Part shown: positions 22,899 to 35,032 of the stretch, piece after piece | Numbering within the stretch: the stretch's first letter is position 1 | How the letters are laid out: each line of letters opens with the position of its first letter | Source: Phycomyces blakesleeanus NRRL 1555(-) | Lineage: Eukaryota > Mucoromycota > Mucoromycetes > Mucorales > Phycomycetaceae | DNA length: 64,000 nucleotides | Direction of reading: 5' to 3' | NCBI RefSeq assembly: GCF_001638985.1 | Contig: NW_017265158.1 | Location: forward strand, 248,001 to 312,000 | Made by a program: the position numbers and the translations under genes | Notes under the pieces: model-generated | Told to the model about the DNA's origin: nothing | The model's input: only the letters and a program-made list of their open reading frames with translations | Databases searched by the model: none

Positions 22899-23430
22899 TG
22901 TTGTAAATGAGTATTGACTACTGCTGTAATTGAGAATAAGTCTGAAGGAAATAATATAAGGCCTCAGCTATTTCAGTCAAAGGTGTCTACCAATTACTTT
23001 ATTATTTAACACACAGGTTTAGCATGCATGATAGTGATTATATTTCATATGATGATATCACCATAATATGAGATACATCAGTGGATTATTATAAGCATAA
23101 TTATAACTCATAAACACATTTACTTTCAATGTTAATACTTCATTGGGACTACACACATTTATCTAATTAATCATACATTAATTATCCTAAGATCACGTTG
23201 CTCTGATTAAGGCTCAGATAGGATCGATTACCTGACCCCAGTCATATAATTTTCCCTATCCAAAACAATATAAATAGCAGTGGTAGTTCAGTGTAGAAAC
23301 CTGGTCAAATTTTGATACCAAATCTTTCTCAATAAACAAACCTTACGCAAGTTCTCACAAATCTTCGTTCCTCATCTCAAATCTTTAATTCTTTTTCTTA
23401 AAAACTTCTTCAACTTCAACCACCACAACA
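22899..23430 (+). mobile_element. Solo LTR, family C
   Basis: 532 bp, starts TGTTGT and ends ACAACA, with a perfect 5-bp duplication GATTA (22894-22898, 23431-23435). It is inserted in the left subterminal part of the CACTA element. An inverted copy lies at 28221-28753. Confidence 0.92.
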
Positions 23431-23651
23431 GATTACTTTTATTAGATACTCTCTTAAATGTCATTTATTACTTTAACATTTTAGCTTAGAAAGGAATTCT
23501 ATTAGACACTAGAAATTTTTTTTAATGTTACTTTTATGAAAACAGTTTTTTATTGGATAATATACATGTAAATGTTTGATTATTTTAATAAATACAAATT
23601 TTTATTGGTTATTACAATAGAAGATCATTTTTATTAATCATTTTTATTGGT

Positions 23652-24073
23652 TGTGGTGATCCAGACACTTGGTTGTTGGATTTATTACATCTAAGAACAT
23701 ATTCCTATTATTATAGTAAAACAGCTATCATTACAAGAACAAATGAATAATTTATTTATTTTACTTATAGTAAATCAATAAGACCAATAATTAATTACAG
23801 TAAGTACTGTAATTATGACAGCTCAGTAAGCACTGAGTTAATATGAGGACACTGCAATTAGATTAAATTATAAACATAGCAGTACCAGCTCTCTAATATA
23901 TAAATGAACTCAGACTTAAGAAATTAAGATGTGACTGACAAAGCAGATCATGTTTTGATATAAAAAGGACAACTTTGTATTCTTTAATAAAGACAACCTA
24001 TATACAGTCTCAAAGTATTCTTATATACGTCTCAATCTTTTTTACTGTTGATTTTATTCTATAAAACTTCACA
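23652..24073 (+). mobile_element. Solo LTR, family B
   Basis: 422 bp, TGTGGTGATCC...CTTCACA, with a perfect 5-bp duplication TTGGT (23647-23651, 24074-24078). Nearly identical to the copy at 40680-41100, which implies recent activity. Its first about 45 bp also match family A, so A and B are related. Confidence 0.93.
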
Positions 24074-24265
24074 TTGGTTGTTATGACAGAAAAAAAAATA
24101 TATTGTTCATTTTATTGGTTATTATGACAGAAAAATAAATAATATTGTTTATTTTATTGGCTGTTAAAACATAGAAAAATCTATAGATACATTTTATTAG
24201 CTATAAACTATTTAATATTCTAGGTTTTCATAGTAAAATATCCTATTCAATTCTACTACACCGGA

Positions 24266-24920
24266 TTACTTACAAGACTGTAATCTTTTATGGCAGTCCC
24301 TCCAGAGATATGCAACTCTTGCAGTTGATGCCCAGTTTCCAAGACATCTAGTGAAGTCTATACCAGAATCCTTCATTATATTTGCATGTCTGGCACACAT
24401 TTCTTTCTTAAGTGCTACTGGTATAGACCCTCAGCTAGAATTAGGACCAAGAGCAATCACCAAAGGATGGGCAGCCATATCATCACATATAAGCTTTGTA
24501 TACATATTGAGTGTGGCCTTTTTGTTACTTGTTACTTCAATGCCAAGATCTTTACTTATCATCTTGAAGATATGCTTTAAAGTTATTTCACGGAATATAC
24601 TCACTGGTTTGTGGATGGTATTAGCACTAGACTATTAAATAACATATTAATATATATTCAACTCGTTTTATTTTTTGTCTTACAATGGCAGAGACAGAAG
24701 GCGAAGTGTGTTGGTTAAGAATGTTTCTATTCTCCAGTTGACTCTGGAGAGCAGTAATCTCCAAATTCAAATCTTCAATGCTTATCTTTATTTCAAGCTT
24801 CAACTCTTCGATCTGTGCCTCCATTTCAAGTTTGGCCTTTTCTTAGCCTGCCTTCAAAGATAGTATCTCACTGTACATGACGTGTAGCAAAGAGATGGAA
24901 TTGTTATCTGTGTTATTCAT
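24266..24920 (-). pseudogene. Coiled-coil accessory gene of the CACTA element
   Basis: Exon 1 starts at 24920 (MNNTDNNSISLLHVMYSE) and continues, past a TAA near 24845, into a strong coiled coil (LEMEAQIEELKLEIKISIED). A GTAAGA donor near 24685 and a ..TAATAG acceptor at 24632 lead to exon 2 (24631-24266), which encodes a helical domain (LKHIFKMISKDLGIEV, then NWASTARVAYLWRDCHKR) with one TGA. It diverges from the Tnp2 gene, about 330 bp apart. Plant CACTA elements also encode a second DNA-binding protein (TnpA); a similar role here is inference. Layout resembles the three coiled-coil genes at 0.2, 7.8 and 13.8 kb, but sequence homology to them is not clear. Confidence 0.5.
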
Positions 24921-25255
24921 GTTGAGAGTTTGGTTTACCTGAGAAAAAGAATTGTTGTGAAAGAAAGATAAAGACCAAAAAATTTTCTATTGTCTATTAT
25001 TAGTTTCATATAAATGAGTTTAACCTATTGGTCCAGCCAATATTATTATTGGGTTACTGTAGTTCTAATAACAGCTATTACACAATGTTTTAGCTTCTGT
25101 TTCTGAGTTTATATTTGTATCATCTATGTCATTGCCTACTTGTAGTCATTAAATCTATACAACTCTCAATGCTATTAAGTATAAAGGCATATTATTTGAA
25201 AGGAATTATCAATATTCATACCTTTATTCTTAAGTGTTTATTTCCAACCTAAAAA

Positions 25256-28044
25256 ATGTCTTCAAATTCAATCCTTGATAGTTACCAATGCAATCAATGC
25301 AAAGAGCGCCACACCAATTTAAAAAAAGCCATGAGTTGTAGAGCTCAATGCTTTAAGAACCATCATAGAAGACATAATGATATCCAGACTTCGCAAACCA
25401 CGCCTGTTCCTAACCAAGTCAGTATTGTTTTGAACACTGTCTTGAACGACACTATTGAGTAAAACTACAAATCACATACATACTATTAGAAAGTGTAATT
25501 AATTATATTGTTACCTTCATAAACAAGCAGAGAACGTGCAGATGCAATTGAAGATCAGATCATGGATACACTCAACAGCAAAGATAACAATGATCCAATT
25601 ATGAATATTTTCAGTAATGATGATAATGATGAGTCTATGATAAGATATATATATATACATGTCTTATTATATCATGCTAATTATTATTTATCTTGTTAAA
25701 GTATGATATAGAACTTGGCAACGACATGGATATCATTGAAAACGAAACATCTCCTTTGGTTTTTGACTTCAGTCAGCCTGCACCTACCTCTGACAAAGAC
25801 GATGCAAAGAACCTTGAGGTTCTCAAGATCATTAAGGATTTTGATATCTCCCGCAATGCCCATGAAATGATAGTCAAGTATTTCAACAGCATTTTGGAAA
25901 TGTCAACTTGTATTACATACAGAGCATGTACTCCTCATCTCAGCAAAAAGCTTTTGAAGTGTTTCTCTGGTGTTGAAGAGACAGTTCATGATATCTGTCA
26001 GAGGAGATGTATGCCCTTTACCAGTCCATCCCAGACTGAGTGCTCCAACTGTGGACAAAGTCAGTACAAAACAAGACGTGGAGAAACCGAGGGTGATGAT
26101 CTGGTTGCTGCTGCCAAGATGATACAGCTTCTATTGGCGAGACAACTGGCTCTTGCATTAGCCAACAAGAATACAAGAGCAGATATGCCTTACTGCCATA
26201 ATCATGAGTCAAGCTTGGATGGAAGTAAAACCAATGTGTTTGATGGCCAGGTTTACCAGCAAGCAAAACATCTGTTTTTCCAGAAAAGATGACATTGCAA
26301 TTTCTTTGTCTGTTGATGGATTCACACCACACAATGTTCCTGGTGTTGGAGAGCAAAGGGATGGTTGTCAAGACACCAAACGAGACCACTTGTGTCAAAG
26401 TACATGTCTTGATAGTCACTGGTGACATTCCTGCCTTAGCAAAGTTGGCATGTCATGCTGGACATATGAGCAAAGACGGTTGCTGTATCTATCATGCTGT
26501 CGGCCAATGTTCCAAGTATGGACAATACTTCAGAACTTTGTCCAGTACCAATATCTGTATGCTGGAAAGTTTCCAAAATTTTTCCCAGACCAGTGCATCC
26601 AGCTGCAAAGGGTCAAACCAACAATCCCCCCTGGCAACATTGAATGTATTCTCTGGACCATTGTTTTTTGCCCTTAATGAGATGCATGGACTTTGCCATG
26701 GAATAAGCAAGCAGGTCTGGGGTTTGGTTTCTGGTACCTATGGAACAGACCATTGTTTTGCTCTTTCTTCTGGTGTTCGGAAGGAGATCGGTACAGCAAT
26801 GTACAAAACAAGAAATACCATCCCTACATCCTTCCATGGCGATTGAAGGGATGTATACAAGAACCCAGGGTCGTTCAAGGCCGTCAATTGGGCAGACTTT
26901 CTTCTGTTCGTCATCATTATGCTGGTGGCAGAGCATATTGGAGATGCAACTGCCCGGAACACGTTACTTGGCTTGGTTCAAGCATGTAACCTACTCATGA
27001 GCTGGAAGTTAGCAGCAGAGAAACAAACCTCTATCAAAAGGTATATTTTAGTAAAAGCTATGTGTTATTCTATTATTTATTCTAACTATTTTTCTTCAGT
27101 AAACTTGAAATATTGGACATGTACCTGGAATCGTTGCTTACAAGTGGAAAAATCAAAATCAATATTTTCACTAGAAACCAGCATCTTCTTCAACACTATC
27201 CTCTCATGATTGATGCATACGGCCCACCTCATGTATATAGCACCAGATCCATGGAATGGGCAATCGGTGAATACTCAAGGGCTATCAAGAGTAATTCTGC
27301 TATAAATGATAATGCTGACAATATCATGCTTGGCTTAACACAAATATGACAAGCAGAGGCTGGAGCCACTGTCATAATTACAGAAGCAAGAACAGCACAA
27401 CACTTACAATATGAAGATTCCACTGCTGGTTGGCCGTTGACAGATGAGGGTAAGTGTGTTGGTGCTGGGTCTGATATTGAGTTCTGGGGGCCTTTAAGAA
27501 ATAGAATGATCCGAGATAGTTTTGAAGGCATTTCTTGTTTTTCGAAACTTCTTGAAGATTTCTACGAATCAAAGGGGGAAGAGTGTAGTGTGATTGAAGC
27601 AGCTATACAAACTAGCTGCAAGGCATTTGTCAATGGTTGTGCGATTGACTCTGCACTCGATCAAATTGTGTAAGGGAGGCACATAACATCAGATTACAGA
27701 TTCAGGTTGATGAAAACCGCAACATAAATTCTGCATACTTCCCGGTTTACAAGGATTTCTTCGGAAAAGTTGTTGTCTTCTTTGAGCACAAGCTCAACAA
27801 CAAGAAGTGGTTGCTTGCTCTTGTAGAGATTGCATCAGTCCGTTTGGTAAATGGTGTACCAGCTGTTAACAATGGGCATATGAAACCAAAGATAGTTCAC
27901 CTGGCAGATGTCAAAGAATTGGTTGGTTTAATGAAGTTGGACGCAACTATAAATACAACAACAACAACAGCAACAACATACATAGTGTGGCCAGAGCTTA
28001 ACCACGGCCCAAAATTGTTACTTGGTTCTCTTGCAGACCTATAA
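25256..28044 (+). pseudogene. Tnp2-family transposase of the CACTA element, degraded
   Basis: Exon 1 (from 25256) encodes a CxxC segment (YQCNQCKERHTNLKKAMS). After an acidic exon a long exon starts near 25690 with zinc-like Cys pairs (CSNCGQSQYK). It holds LSVDGFTPHN (about 26312) and then, in shifted frames, VTGDIPALAKLACHAGH, LNEMHGLCHGISKQVWGLV (about 26680) and FVIIMLVAEHIGDATARN. After a small intron near 27040-27097 comes YPLMIDAYGPPHVYSTRSME (about 27200), and a C-terminal domain runs to 28044. At least two frameshifts and several stops interrupt it. It would catalyse excision and insertion of the surrounding element. Confidence 0.85.
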
Positions 28045-28220
28045 TTTGTTTTTTTTTATAATACATTTTTTTAAATTATCTTAACATATTTTATTCTCTC
28101 GGCAAAAAGTTAAGATAATTTCTTCTCTTTTACCTCTGACTTTTAATAGTCATCAATTGCAATATACATTTACTAAGAATGTAAAGTCTGTAGTTGAAGC
28201 TTACTTTTGTCTATCAGGAG

Positions 28221-28753
28221 TGTTGTAGTGGTTGAAGTTGAAGAAGTTTTGAAGAGGAAGAATTGAAGATTTGAGATTAGGAACGAAGATTCGTGAGAAC
28301 TTGTGTAGGTTTTGTTTATTGAGAAAGAATTTTGTATCAAAGTTTGACCAGGTTCCTACACTGAACTACTACTGCTATTTATATTATTTTGGATCAGGAA
28401 AATTATATGACTGGGGTCAGGTAATCGATCCTATCTGAGCCTTAATCAGAGCAACATGATCTTGGAATAATTAATGTATGATTAATTATATAAATGTGTG
28501 TAGTCCCAATGAAGTATTAACATCAAAAGTAAATGTGTTTATGAGTTATAATTATGCTTATAATAATCCACTGATGTATCCCATATTATGGTGATATCAT
28601 CATATGAAATATAATCACTATCATGCATGCTAAACCTGTTTGTTAAATAATAAAGTAATTGGTAGACACCTTTGACTGGAATAGCTGAGGCCTTATATTA
28701 TTTCCTTCAGACTTATTCTCAATTACAGCAGTAGTCAATACTCATTTACAACA
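28221..28753 (-). mobile_element. Solo LTR, family C, inverted
   Basis: 533 bp, reverse-complement copy of 22899-23430. Flanking 5-mers AGGAG (28216-28220) and AGGAA (28754-28758) differ at one base, so this insertion is older or mutated. Together the two copies place inverted LTRs close to both CACTA ends. Confidence 0.88.
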
Positions 28754-30008
28754 AGGAAATTTAATTTTAGGTGGTCAATTTACTTTTTGTCAACCTTTTC
28801 AAAAAACAGAGATTGTCTAGTTTCATATTAAATTTTATTGATTTTTTAATTATTATAGGCCGAAAACATAGTCACAAAAGCAAAAAACCACCATTCTTTC
28901 CTGTAGTGAAAACACAGGGCCATTGACTATATTAATAAAATGAGACAGTTGACAAAGTGAAGACAAAAGATGTGGTATAGACTCTCCAAGCCATGCTTTT
29001 ATTTTTTATAAATATATAAATTAATAAAGTTATCATTCACCCTGTTCCTTATATCTTTCCATGCTTAGCTAGTAATATTTTTTGCTATTGATGTTGTAAT
29101 TGAAAAGGGAAAATGTCTTATAAGTATGTGGTATTTCAGATACAAAGCAATAGAAAAATATAAATTTGATAATAGAGATGTATAGAAATACTTTGAGACT
29201 GTATACAGTCATAGCTTGATTTAATAATGTTTGATTTAGTGATAATCATGATTTAGTGATATTTTTTTGAGATTTTTTATCTGTTCCCTACTAATTATCA
29301 CTATTTTTTGATTTAGTGATAGTGGTGAAAAAAAATCCACCAATATCACTATACCGAATGCTGAGTTTGTTTTTTGTAGTGAAAAAATAAAATTAGTACA
29401 AATTTCTGCTCAATATTTTTGAAACATGACAAGTTAGACTACTTTACTTTTATATAGTGACACGTAATGTGTTAGATTTGTTGTAGATTGTAACAGATCA
29501 CTTGGCAAATAAAATACAATGATAATAGAATAGAACATAAGATGAATACAGCAAAAGAGAGCAAGCAGCAATAGTTGACAGGTAAGAAAAGAGAGAACAA
29601 CCAATAGAATCGTTGTTAAAATTGAGAGAGAGAGAAAGATATATGAAAAGAGAATAGTAAAATATGATGTATTTGGGGATAAACATCGAAGTTTTCTAAA
29701 TTATTTCAATTTTCTCTTGACAAAACTCCGACACCAAATTGGTTTAAAGTCCACGTGTGATATTAAATAAAATTGTATTTGGTATATAAGGGTTAATGCT
29801 TAGTAGATCAGACAAGTAAAGTTAATATATATATTTTAAAAAAAAGAAAAAAAGTAAAAAATGAAATACAAATTATAGTAAAGAGAAAAAATACAAATAC
29901 AAATATTAAAAGGGAGAGTAAGAGTCTATTCCTTTTCTTCATCATGGCAATAAGAAGTATATTTTCTTGAGGTAAAGCTCTTGACAATATCATGGGCTTC
30001 TTTCATGT

Positions 30009-32039
30009 TCATGTCTTGGCTGTATGCCTCAATATAGCGCCACAAGCAGTTGTAGTATCTTTGGATGTTTTGAAGCTTTCCAGCATGATCAAGAAAAGAA
30101 TGAATATTTTTTTATCCAGGGACTTATATGTATAATCACACTGAAGCCAAGCTTCACGTTTGGCAGTGCCCCAGTACCTCTCGATCCAATTGCATTTGCA
30201 ATGAAATTTAAGGTATAACCCAAAGATGTGGTCAGATACTTCAACAGCCTCATGAAGTGCAGTTTTCTGTGATATAAAATCTGGCTGAGAAGTCAGAAAA
30301 TGATGTGCACAGCACTTGCTATCTTCAGAAGCGTCTTTTTTGCAGTGCAATCTCCATTTCTTGGTAGGATTGTATGGGTCCTTCTCCAATCACATACCAC
30401 GCTTCTCTAGGATTGTACAGATACCCTTCACGTATTTCACCTTCTTTGTCACCCACTGCCCGCTCTTCTTTGTGAACCACTCATCCTTCTTGTAGTACAT
30501 AGACTGTATTTGTTCTTCACCATCCCAAACAAAAGTAGTATCCTTCAATGTACAAAGATTATCTTCTTCAACCTCTTTGTCACCTAAGGTTATTTTGTTT
30601 GCTATTAAAGCATTTTGACTGTATGCCTTGTGGTTTGTACTTTGATCAAATACAAAGGCGACCTTACATCCAGGGTGAATTATTTCGAATAGAGGAATTG
30701 CGTTACTCTCCAATTGCTTCAACATATGAGAACTAGTCCAATACCCATCTCTATTGGCTCCAGGATGGAATACCTCCCAACTAGATCACGCACCATTAGA
30801 CATTGTACCATGAGATATACATTTGAATTCACTAATCATAAGTGACATGCCAGGACTCTTTTTTCGAATTGGATTTTCACCTTCCACTAGCCACATAGCT
30901 TCTTTTCCATCATTTGAATAGAAAGTTGACTCATCATGGGTGACAAGGACATGTTCTACTTCATCAGTTGATAGCTGTGGCATAGTTACTTTGTCATTCT
31001 CACCAAACCTCGCCATCTTTGTCTTATACCCATTCATTTGATTCGCCTATTTCTTTCGGTATTCAATAACGTTGGCTTTCTCATGACCATCATAATAAAT
31101 ATCTTTAGAATTTTTTCTGAAGATATATCCCCATTCGTGAAGATATTTCCAAACTGTACTCATCGAGACACTTCCTGGAATTCCAAGTTTTTTTGGTATA
31201 ACAACCTCATTGATGTGTTTCTTAACCAGAATAGTACTGCGACTTTCTGGCTTCTGTTGCTGAATCCATTTGCAAATAGATACTTTAAAGTCCTCGTCGA
31301 AAAACAAAGAGAAATGAATAGCATTTTTTCCTTGCTGATGTAATGCAATTGATTGGAAGTTGATATATTCTTTTGCATATTTTCTTATCATTGCTGGTCA
31401 ATAACTATTGGTATGTAATCATACTTCCATAGCTGCTTTCTCTGATACTTCCATTGTCTTACTTCCTGAGAGTCTATGTCTTAAAAAACTTTTAACAGAT
31501 TTGAGTTTGCAAAGCTCATAATAGTCTACTGGCAGAGATGAATCACTTATACAAGTAAATGGAGCAATTTCTTCTTTTATATTGTTAAAGGCAAGCTTGA
31601 GAAGAGAAATTGTATTCGCAAATATTTTCTTAGATGTAACTTCGACTGGCTCTAATTCTTCATTGACAGACTCTTTTCGACTCAAAATTATAAAGCCCTT
31701 TTCTGTTAGACGATAACTTCCTTTAGAATCAAAAGATTCCTTCATAGTCTTTCTCTTTCTCCACTCAGTTGTTAATGAATTCTTCTGATATGTACCACGG
31801 AGGGACTTATCAGCTCCCTCATGCCATTTGAGGAAGTTGCTAGAATAGATGGCAGAAGTAACATCATCTGTAATTCCCTGAAGCTCTCTGTCATTCACAG
31901 TAATACTTTCTTCAACGTCAATCTCAAATAAGTCAACCAGGTCGTCATTGCTGGTTTCTATGTTTTTAGAGAAACAGTTTCTAGATTCTGATTGGGATTT
32001 GCTTTTTGCTAATCTTAATTTCTTGCTGGCAGGAGGCAT
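30009..32039 (-). pseudogene. DDE-superfamily transposase (IS630-like layout)
   Basis: One frame from 32039 to 30009 (677 codons) is broken only by in-frame stops. The N-terminal third (MPPASKKLRLAKSKSQ...) is basic and Ser-rich. A helix-turn-helix-like region follows (STVWKYLHEWGYIFRK, about 31150). Catalytic landmarks are VTHDESTFYSNDGKEAMW (first D, about 30935), AFVFDQSTNHKAYS (second D, about 30655) and KCNWIERYWGTAKREA (E, about 30180). Five or so stops (for example near 31412, 31391, 31035, 30785 and 30389) are TGA or TAG; several stand where Arg, Gln or Trp would fit (RGM-stop-LE resembles RGLWP). This family is common in fungal genomes; the name is not certain. It lies inside the pogo element, on the same strand as its transposase. 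Confidence 0.75.
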
Positions 32040-32274
32040 TTTGACAAAATTGTTTTGTAGATTAAAAGGTTTAAGTATTTAGAAATGTTTTGATTGATGA
32101 ACCAAAAATAAATATAAGATACGTATTAAACATGGCAGTCTATGTTACACACATATGCTTTTATAGAAACGGTACTATTAATCCCCGACATGGGCAGGGG
32201 AAAATAATTTTTCAATATTCAAAAAAAGAACTAGAACTCCGCTATTTTCTACAGATACCTCTTGACTTTGAAGG

Positions 32275-32395
32275 TCTATGACTTTTTATTCAAGCCTTTT
32301 TTCCAGAATCGCTTAAACATGTTTGATAGAGAAGAGTCTCCTCTATCAAACACGTTTAAGCAATTTTGGATAGCTTGTTTGTAGCAAAAGTCATG
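32275..32395. repeat. Imperfect palindrome (hairpin)
   Basis: The core arms 32312-32331 (CTTAAACATGTTTGATAGAG) and 32341-32360 are inverse copies with one mismatch around a 9-base loop. Weaker pairing extends to ATGACTTTT/AAAAGTCAT on the outside. It lies about 240 bp upstream of the DDE transposase start and may be a MITE or the terminus of a nested element. Confidence 0.6.
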
Positions 32396-33456
32396 GAACT
32401 TTGAAAAACACCCATAAACTTAGATGGTTATTTCCAAACGCATCATAGAAAAGTAATAACCAACGAAGAGATCAAAACTGACAAACAACCTTCCTAAAGC
32501 CAAGGAATCAATATTTTATGTTGCAAGATAGTATAGATCACAAAGAGAAGAAAACAAGAAAAAGATACTGAAACTAATTGAAGGATTGATTCCTTCTTTT
32601 ATTGAGTTGAGTTTGCTTCTCTTTTATAGTCAACAAGATTTTAAGTTGATAATAGAAGTTCAGAAAAATAAAGATAGTAAAAATAGAATGATAAATAATT
32701 GATACGGCAAGGATAAAATATATGAATAAAAATACAGTAAAAATATAATAATAAAGGTACTGATGTTGCGCAGAGATGTTGGCAAGATGAATTATATGCA
32801 TTGTAGAAGAGGAATGTTACTAGCATGAGGGACCATGATTTTGAATGAGTACAATGTGAACAAATATGTTAACAAGGGAAAAGGAAAAAGTATTGTGTGT
32901 AGAAGGAACAGAGAGTGGAAATGAGATTTTTTCTGTGCATAGAAAAATTCTCCTCTTACTACTGAGGGCACAGCACCACATCAACAAACCATTGATATCA
33001 GCCTCTCATAACCGGGATGACATGTCATGACAAACCACAAGACAAACCCACCAAGCAGACTGACCTTCTAGTACTGGACACCATGACATGGCCAAAAGCC
33101 AGACCTGCCCACAACAAACGTGACAATAGAAGAAACATACTTGATTGCAATGTCAAGTGCGCCGATACTCTATACCAAATACTAGGTTATCAAAATGTTA
33201 TTTTACAGCTTTATTTTTATTTTTATTTCTTAAAATTATATAAACTATATGGGATACATATTGAAAAAAATAAAAAATAACAGTAATTTTCTTAGTAAAT
33301 ATAAATTTAAATATAACATTTTGTAAAAAAAAAAGGATTTTATTATAAGATATATTATTACTATTTACAACTATTACTATTTACAATTATTATTTAAAGT
33401 ATTTTTTTATATTTTTTTGAAGATTTTTTCAGAATTTTCTTCAGCTTTTATATCAT

Positions 33457-35032
33457 TCATAAATTGACCAGTGTCTTCATCATTATATGTTGATAAGGCT
33501 GACTATTTGGTACTACTAAATGTATCAAGTTGACTACTAACTCTTTTATTATTTTTCTTTTTTTCTTGAGAGAATATTCATTTTTTTCATCTTCATTTTC
33601 TTCATTTTTATTTTCTTCGTCAAGGATATCATCTTCTAGGGTATATAGAGATTCTTCTGGGGTCTCAACAACTTCGATATTGTTTTCTATAAGATGTTGG
33701 CATCCGGATATGATAGTTATATCTTCAATGGGTATATTGACAGTCTCAGATATAATTGGGGGTATGCTGTGTAGTGTGGATATGTTGTCATCAAATAATC
33801 CAGTATGATTAAAGCAATTGGTTAGGGTTTCTGGAGTCACTTGGTTTCACACCAACCTGGTAAAATTCATGACTTCTAGTTGTGAAAGCTTGAAGTAGTC
33901 ATCAGGATTGATAATCATGTTGCTGATATATCTTTGAGTGGCAAGAGTATATTGGTAGTGTTGATATTTGACTTTAAAGTTCTGTATAAAGCTGGTATCG
34001 AGTGGCTGAAGATACAATGTAGTGTTTGATGGGAGGTATAGAAATTTTACATTGGTATAGTTGTCATGGGTATTGTGGCAGGCTGCGTTGTCAAGCAGAA
34101 CAAGTATCTTCCTGCCCAAGTTTCTTACTTGATGGTTGATTATCTTGCATATATCTCTAAATATTACACATGCTATCCAGCTTTTATCATTGTGATAATA
34201 CTGAAAGCTATGTTCTGGGCCTGTTTTATAAAATCAGAACATTTAGTATACCAAAAAAATTATTGATTTCAGCACATATAAATAGTGTAATAACTTATGA
34301 TTCTTCTTGCTGAAGCAGCAAGGCTTGGTATATTTGCCAATGATGAAAGACTTCAGCTTCCAGGAGTCATCTGAGTTACAAATCAATGCAACTTTTAGTC
34401 AAACTTTATCGGCCTTCCAACCGGAAATTGCTGCTGTTGATATGGTTGAAATTGGTGGCTGCTTATAGAAAAGACCAGTTTTGTCAAAGTTGAAAATGTC
34501 TTTTCTCTCATACATTCTCAACTTCTTCTTTATCTCTTCTACTCTCAGGTTAATTCCTTTGGTGTCTTTAGGAGCAAAAGAACTTTTGCCATGCATCTTT
34601 CCACTTTTTTACTCTGAGTCTCTTCTTCAACTTCGCAATCCACCCATCTGAAAAGCTCAACATGTCTTCCTGTGTGATGTTGTATTTGCTTACTGCAATT
34701 ACCTTGGCATAGTTTTTGATCGAGTGGACATTGATTGGAACTGCTTTTTTTTTCCATATCCAAAATAAGCTGATAGACATCTTCTTCAACTTCTTTTTAG
34801 CTCTTTCTAAGATCTTCTCTTCTTTCTGCAAAATCTTTGATATGGCTGCCTGAGATGGGAGCTTGGGCAAGTCAAACTGCTGTTTGGCCCAGACTTTCAA
34901 CTGCTCTTAGTTAAGTCTATGTCTAGACTTATTGCAAATAGCAAGCTTCGGATTTCCATTAAGATGGACATGACCTATGTCATTGCTGTTGTTGTCAGAA
35001 GAAGTATACAAAGTGTTAAATACTCTGTGCAT
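33457..35032 (-). pseudogene. pogo/Tigger-type transposase (CENP-B-like DNA binding plus DDE)
   Basis: Starts at 35032 (MHRVFNTLYTSSDNNSND). A TAA near 34908 sits in KSRHRLN-stop-EQLKVWAKQQF. A CENP-B/Tc5-like helix-turn-helix follows (QAAISKILQKEEKIL, then FSDGWIAKLKKR). After a frameshift near 34600 the DDE domain begins: IFNFDKTGLFYK (normally DETGLF), KADKV-stop-LKVALICNSDDS, LGRKILVLLDNAACHNTHD (second D), and FLYLPSNTTLYLQPLDTSFI (about 34020). An acidic tail ends at 33457. A TGA near 33843 replaces a residue that is usually Trp. About 1,500 nt matches the usual size, but at least three stops and one or two shifts disable it. Confidence 0.88.

Larger units (their letters stand above)
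22691..28908 (+). mobile_element. CACTA (EnSpm-type) DNA transposon, complete ends
   Basis: The left end reads CACTACGGGAAAGAA and the right end reads TTCTTTCCTGTAGTG, which are inverse copies, followed by purine-rich and GG/CC-rich subterminal matches (AGTGGGGTTTT against AAAAACCACCA). A 3-bp duplication AAA flanks both ends (22688-22690, 28909-28911), as expected for CACTA elements. Inside are a Tnp2 transposase gene on the plus strand and a divergent coiled-coil gene on the minus strand. Three solo LTRs inserted later account for about 1.5 kb of its 6.2-kb length. Confidence 0.93.
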
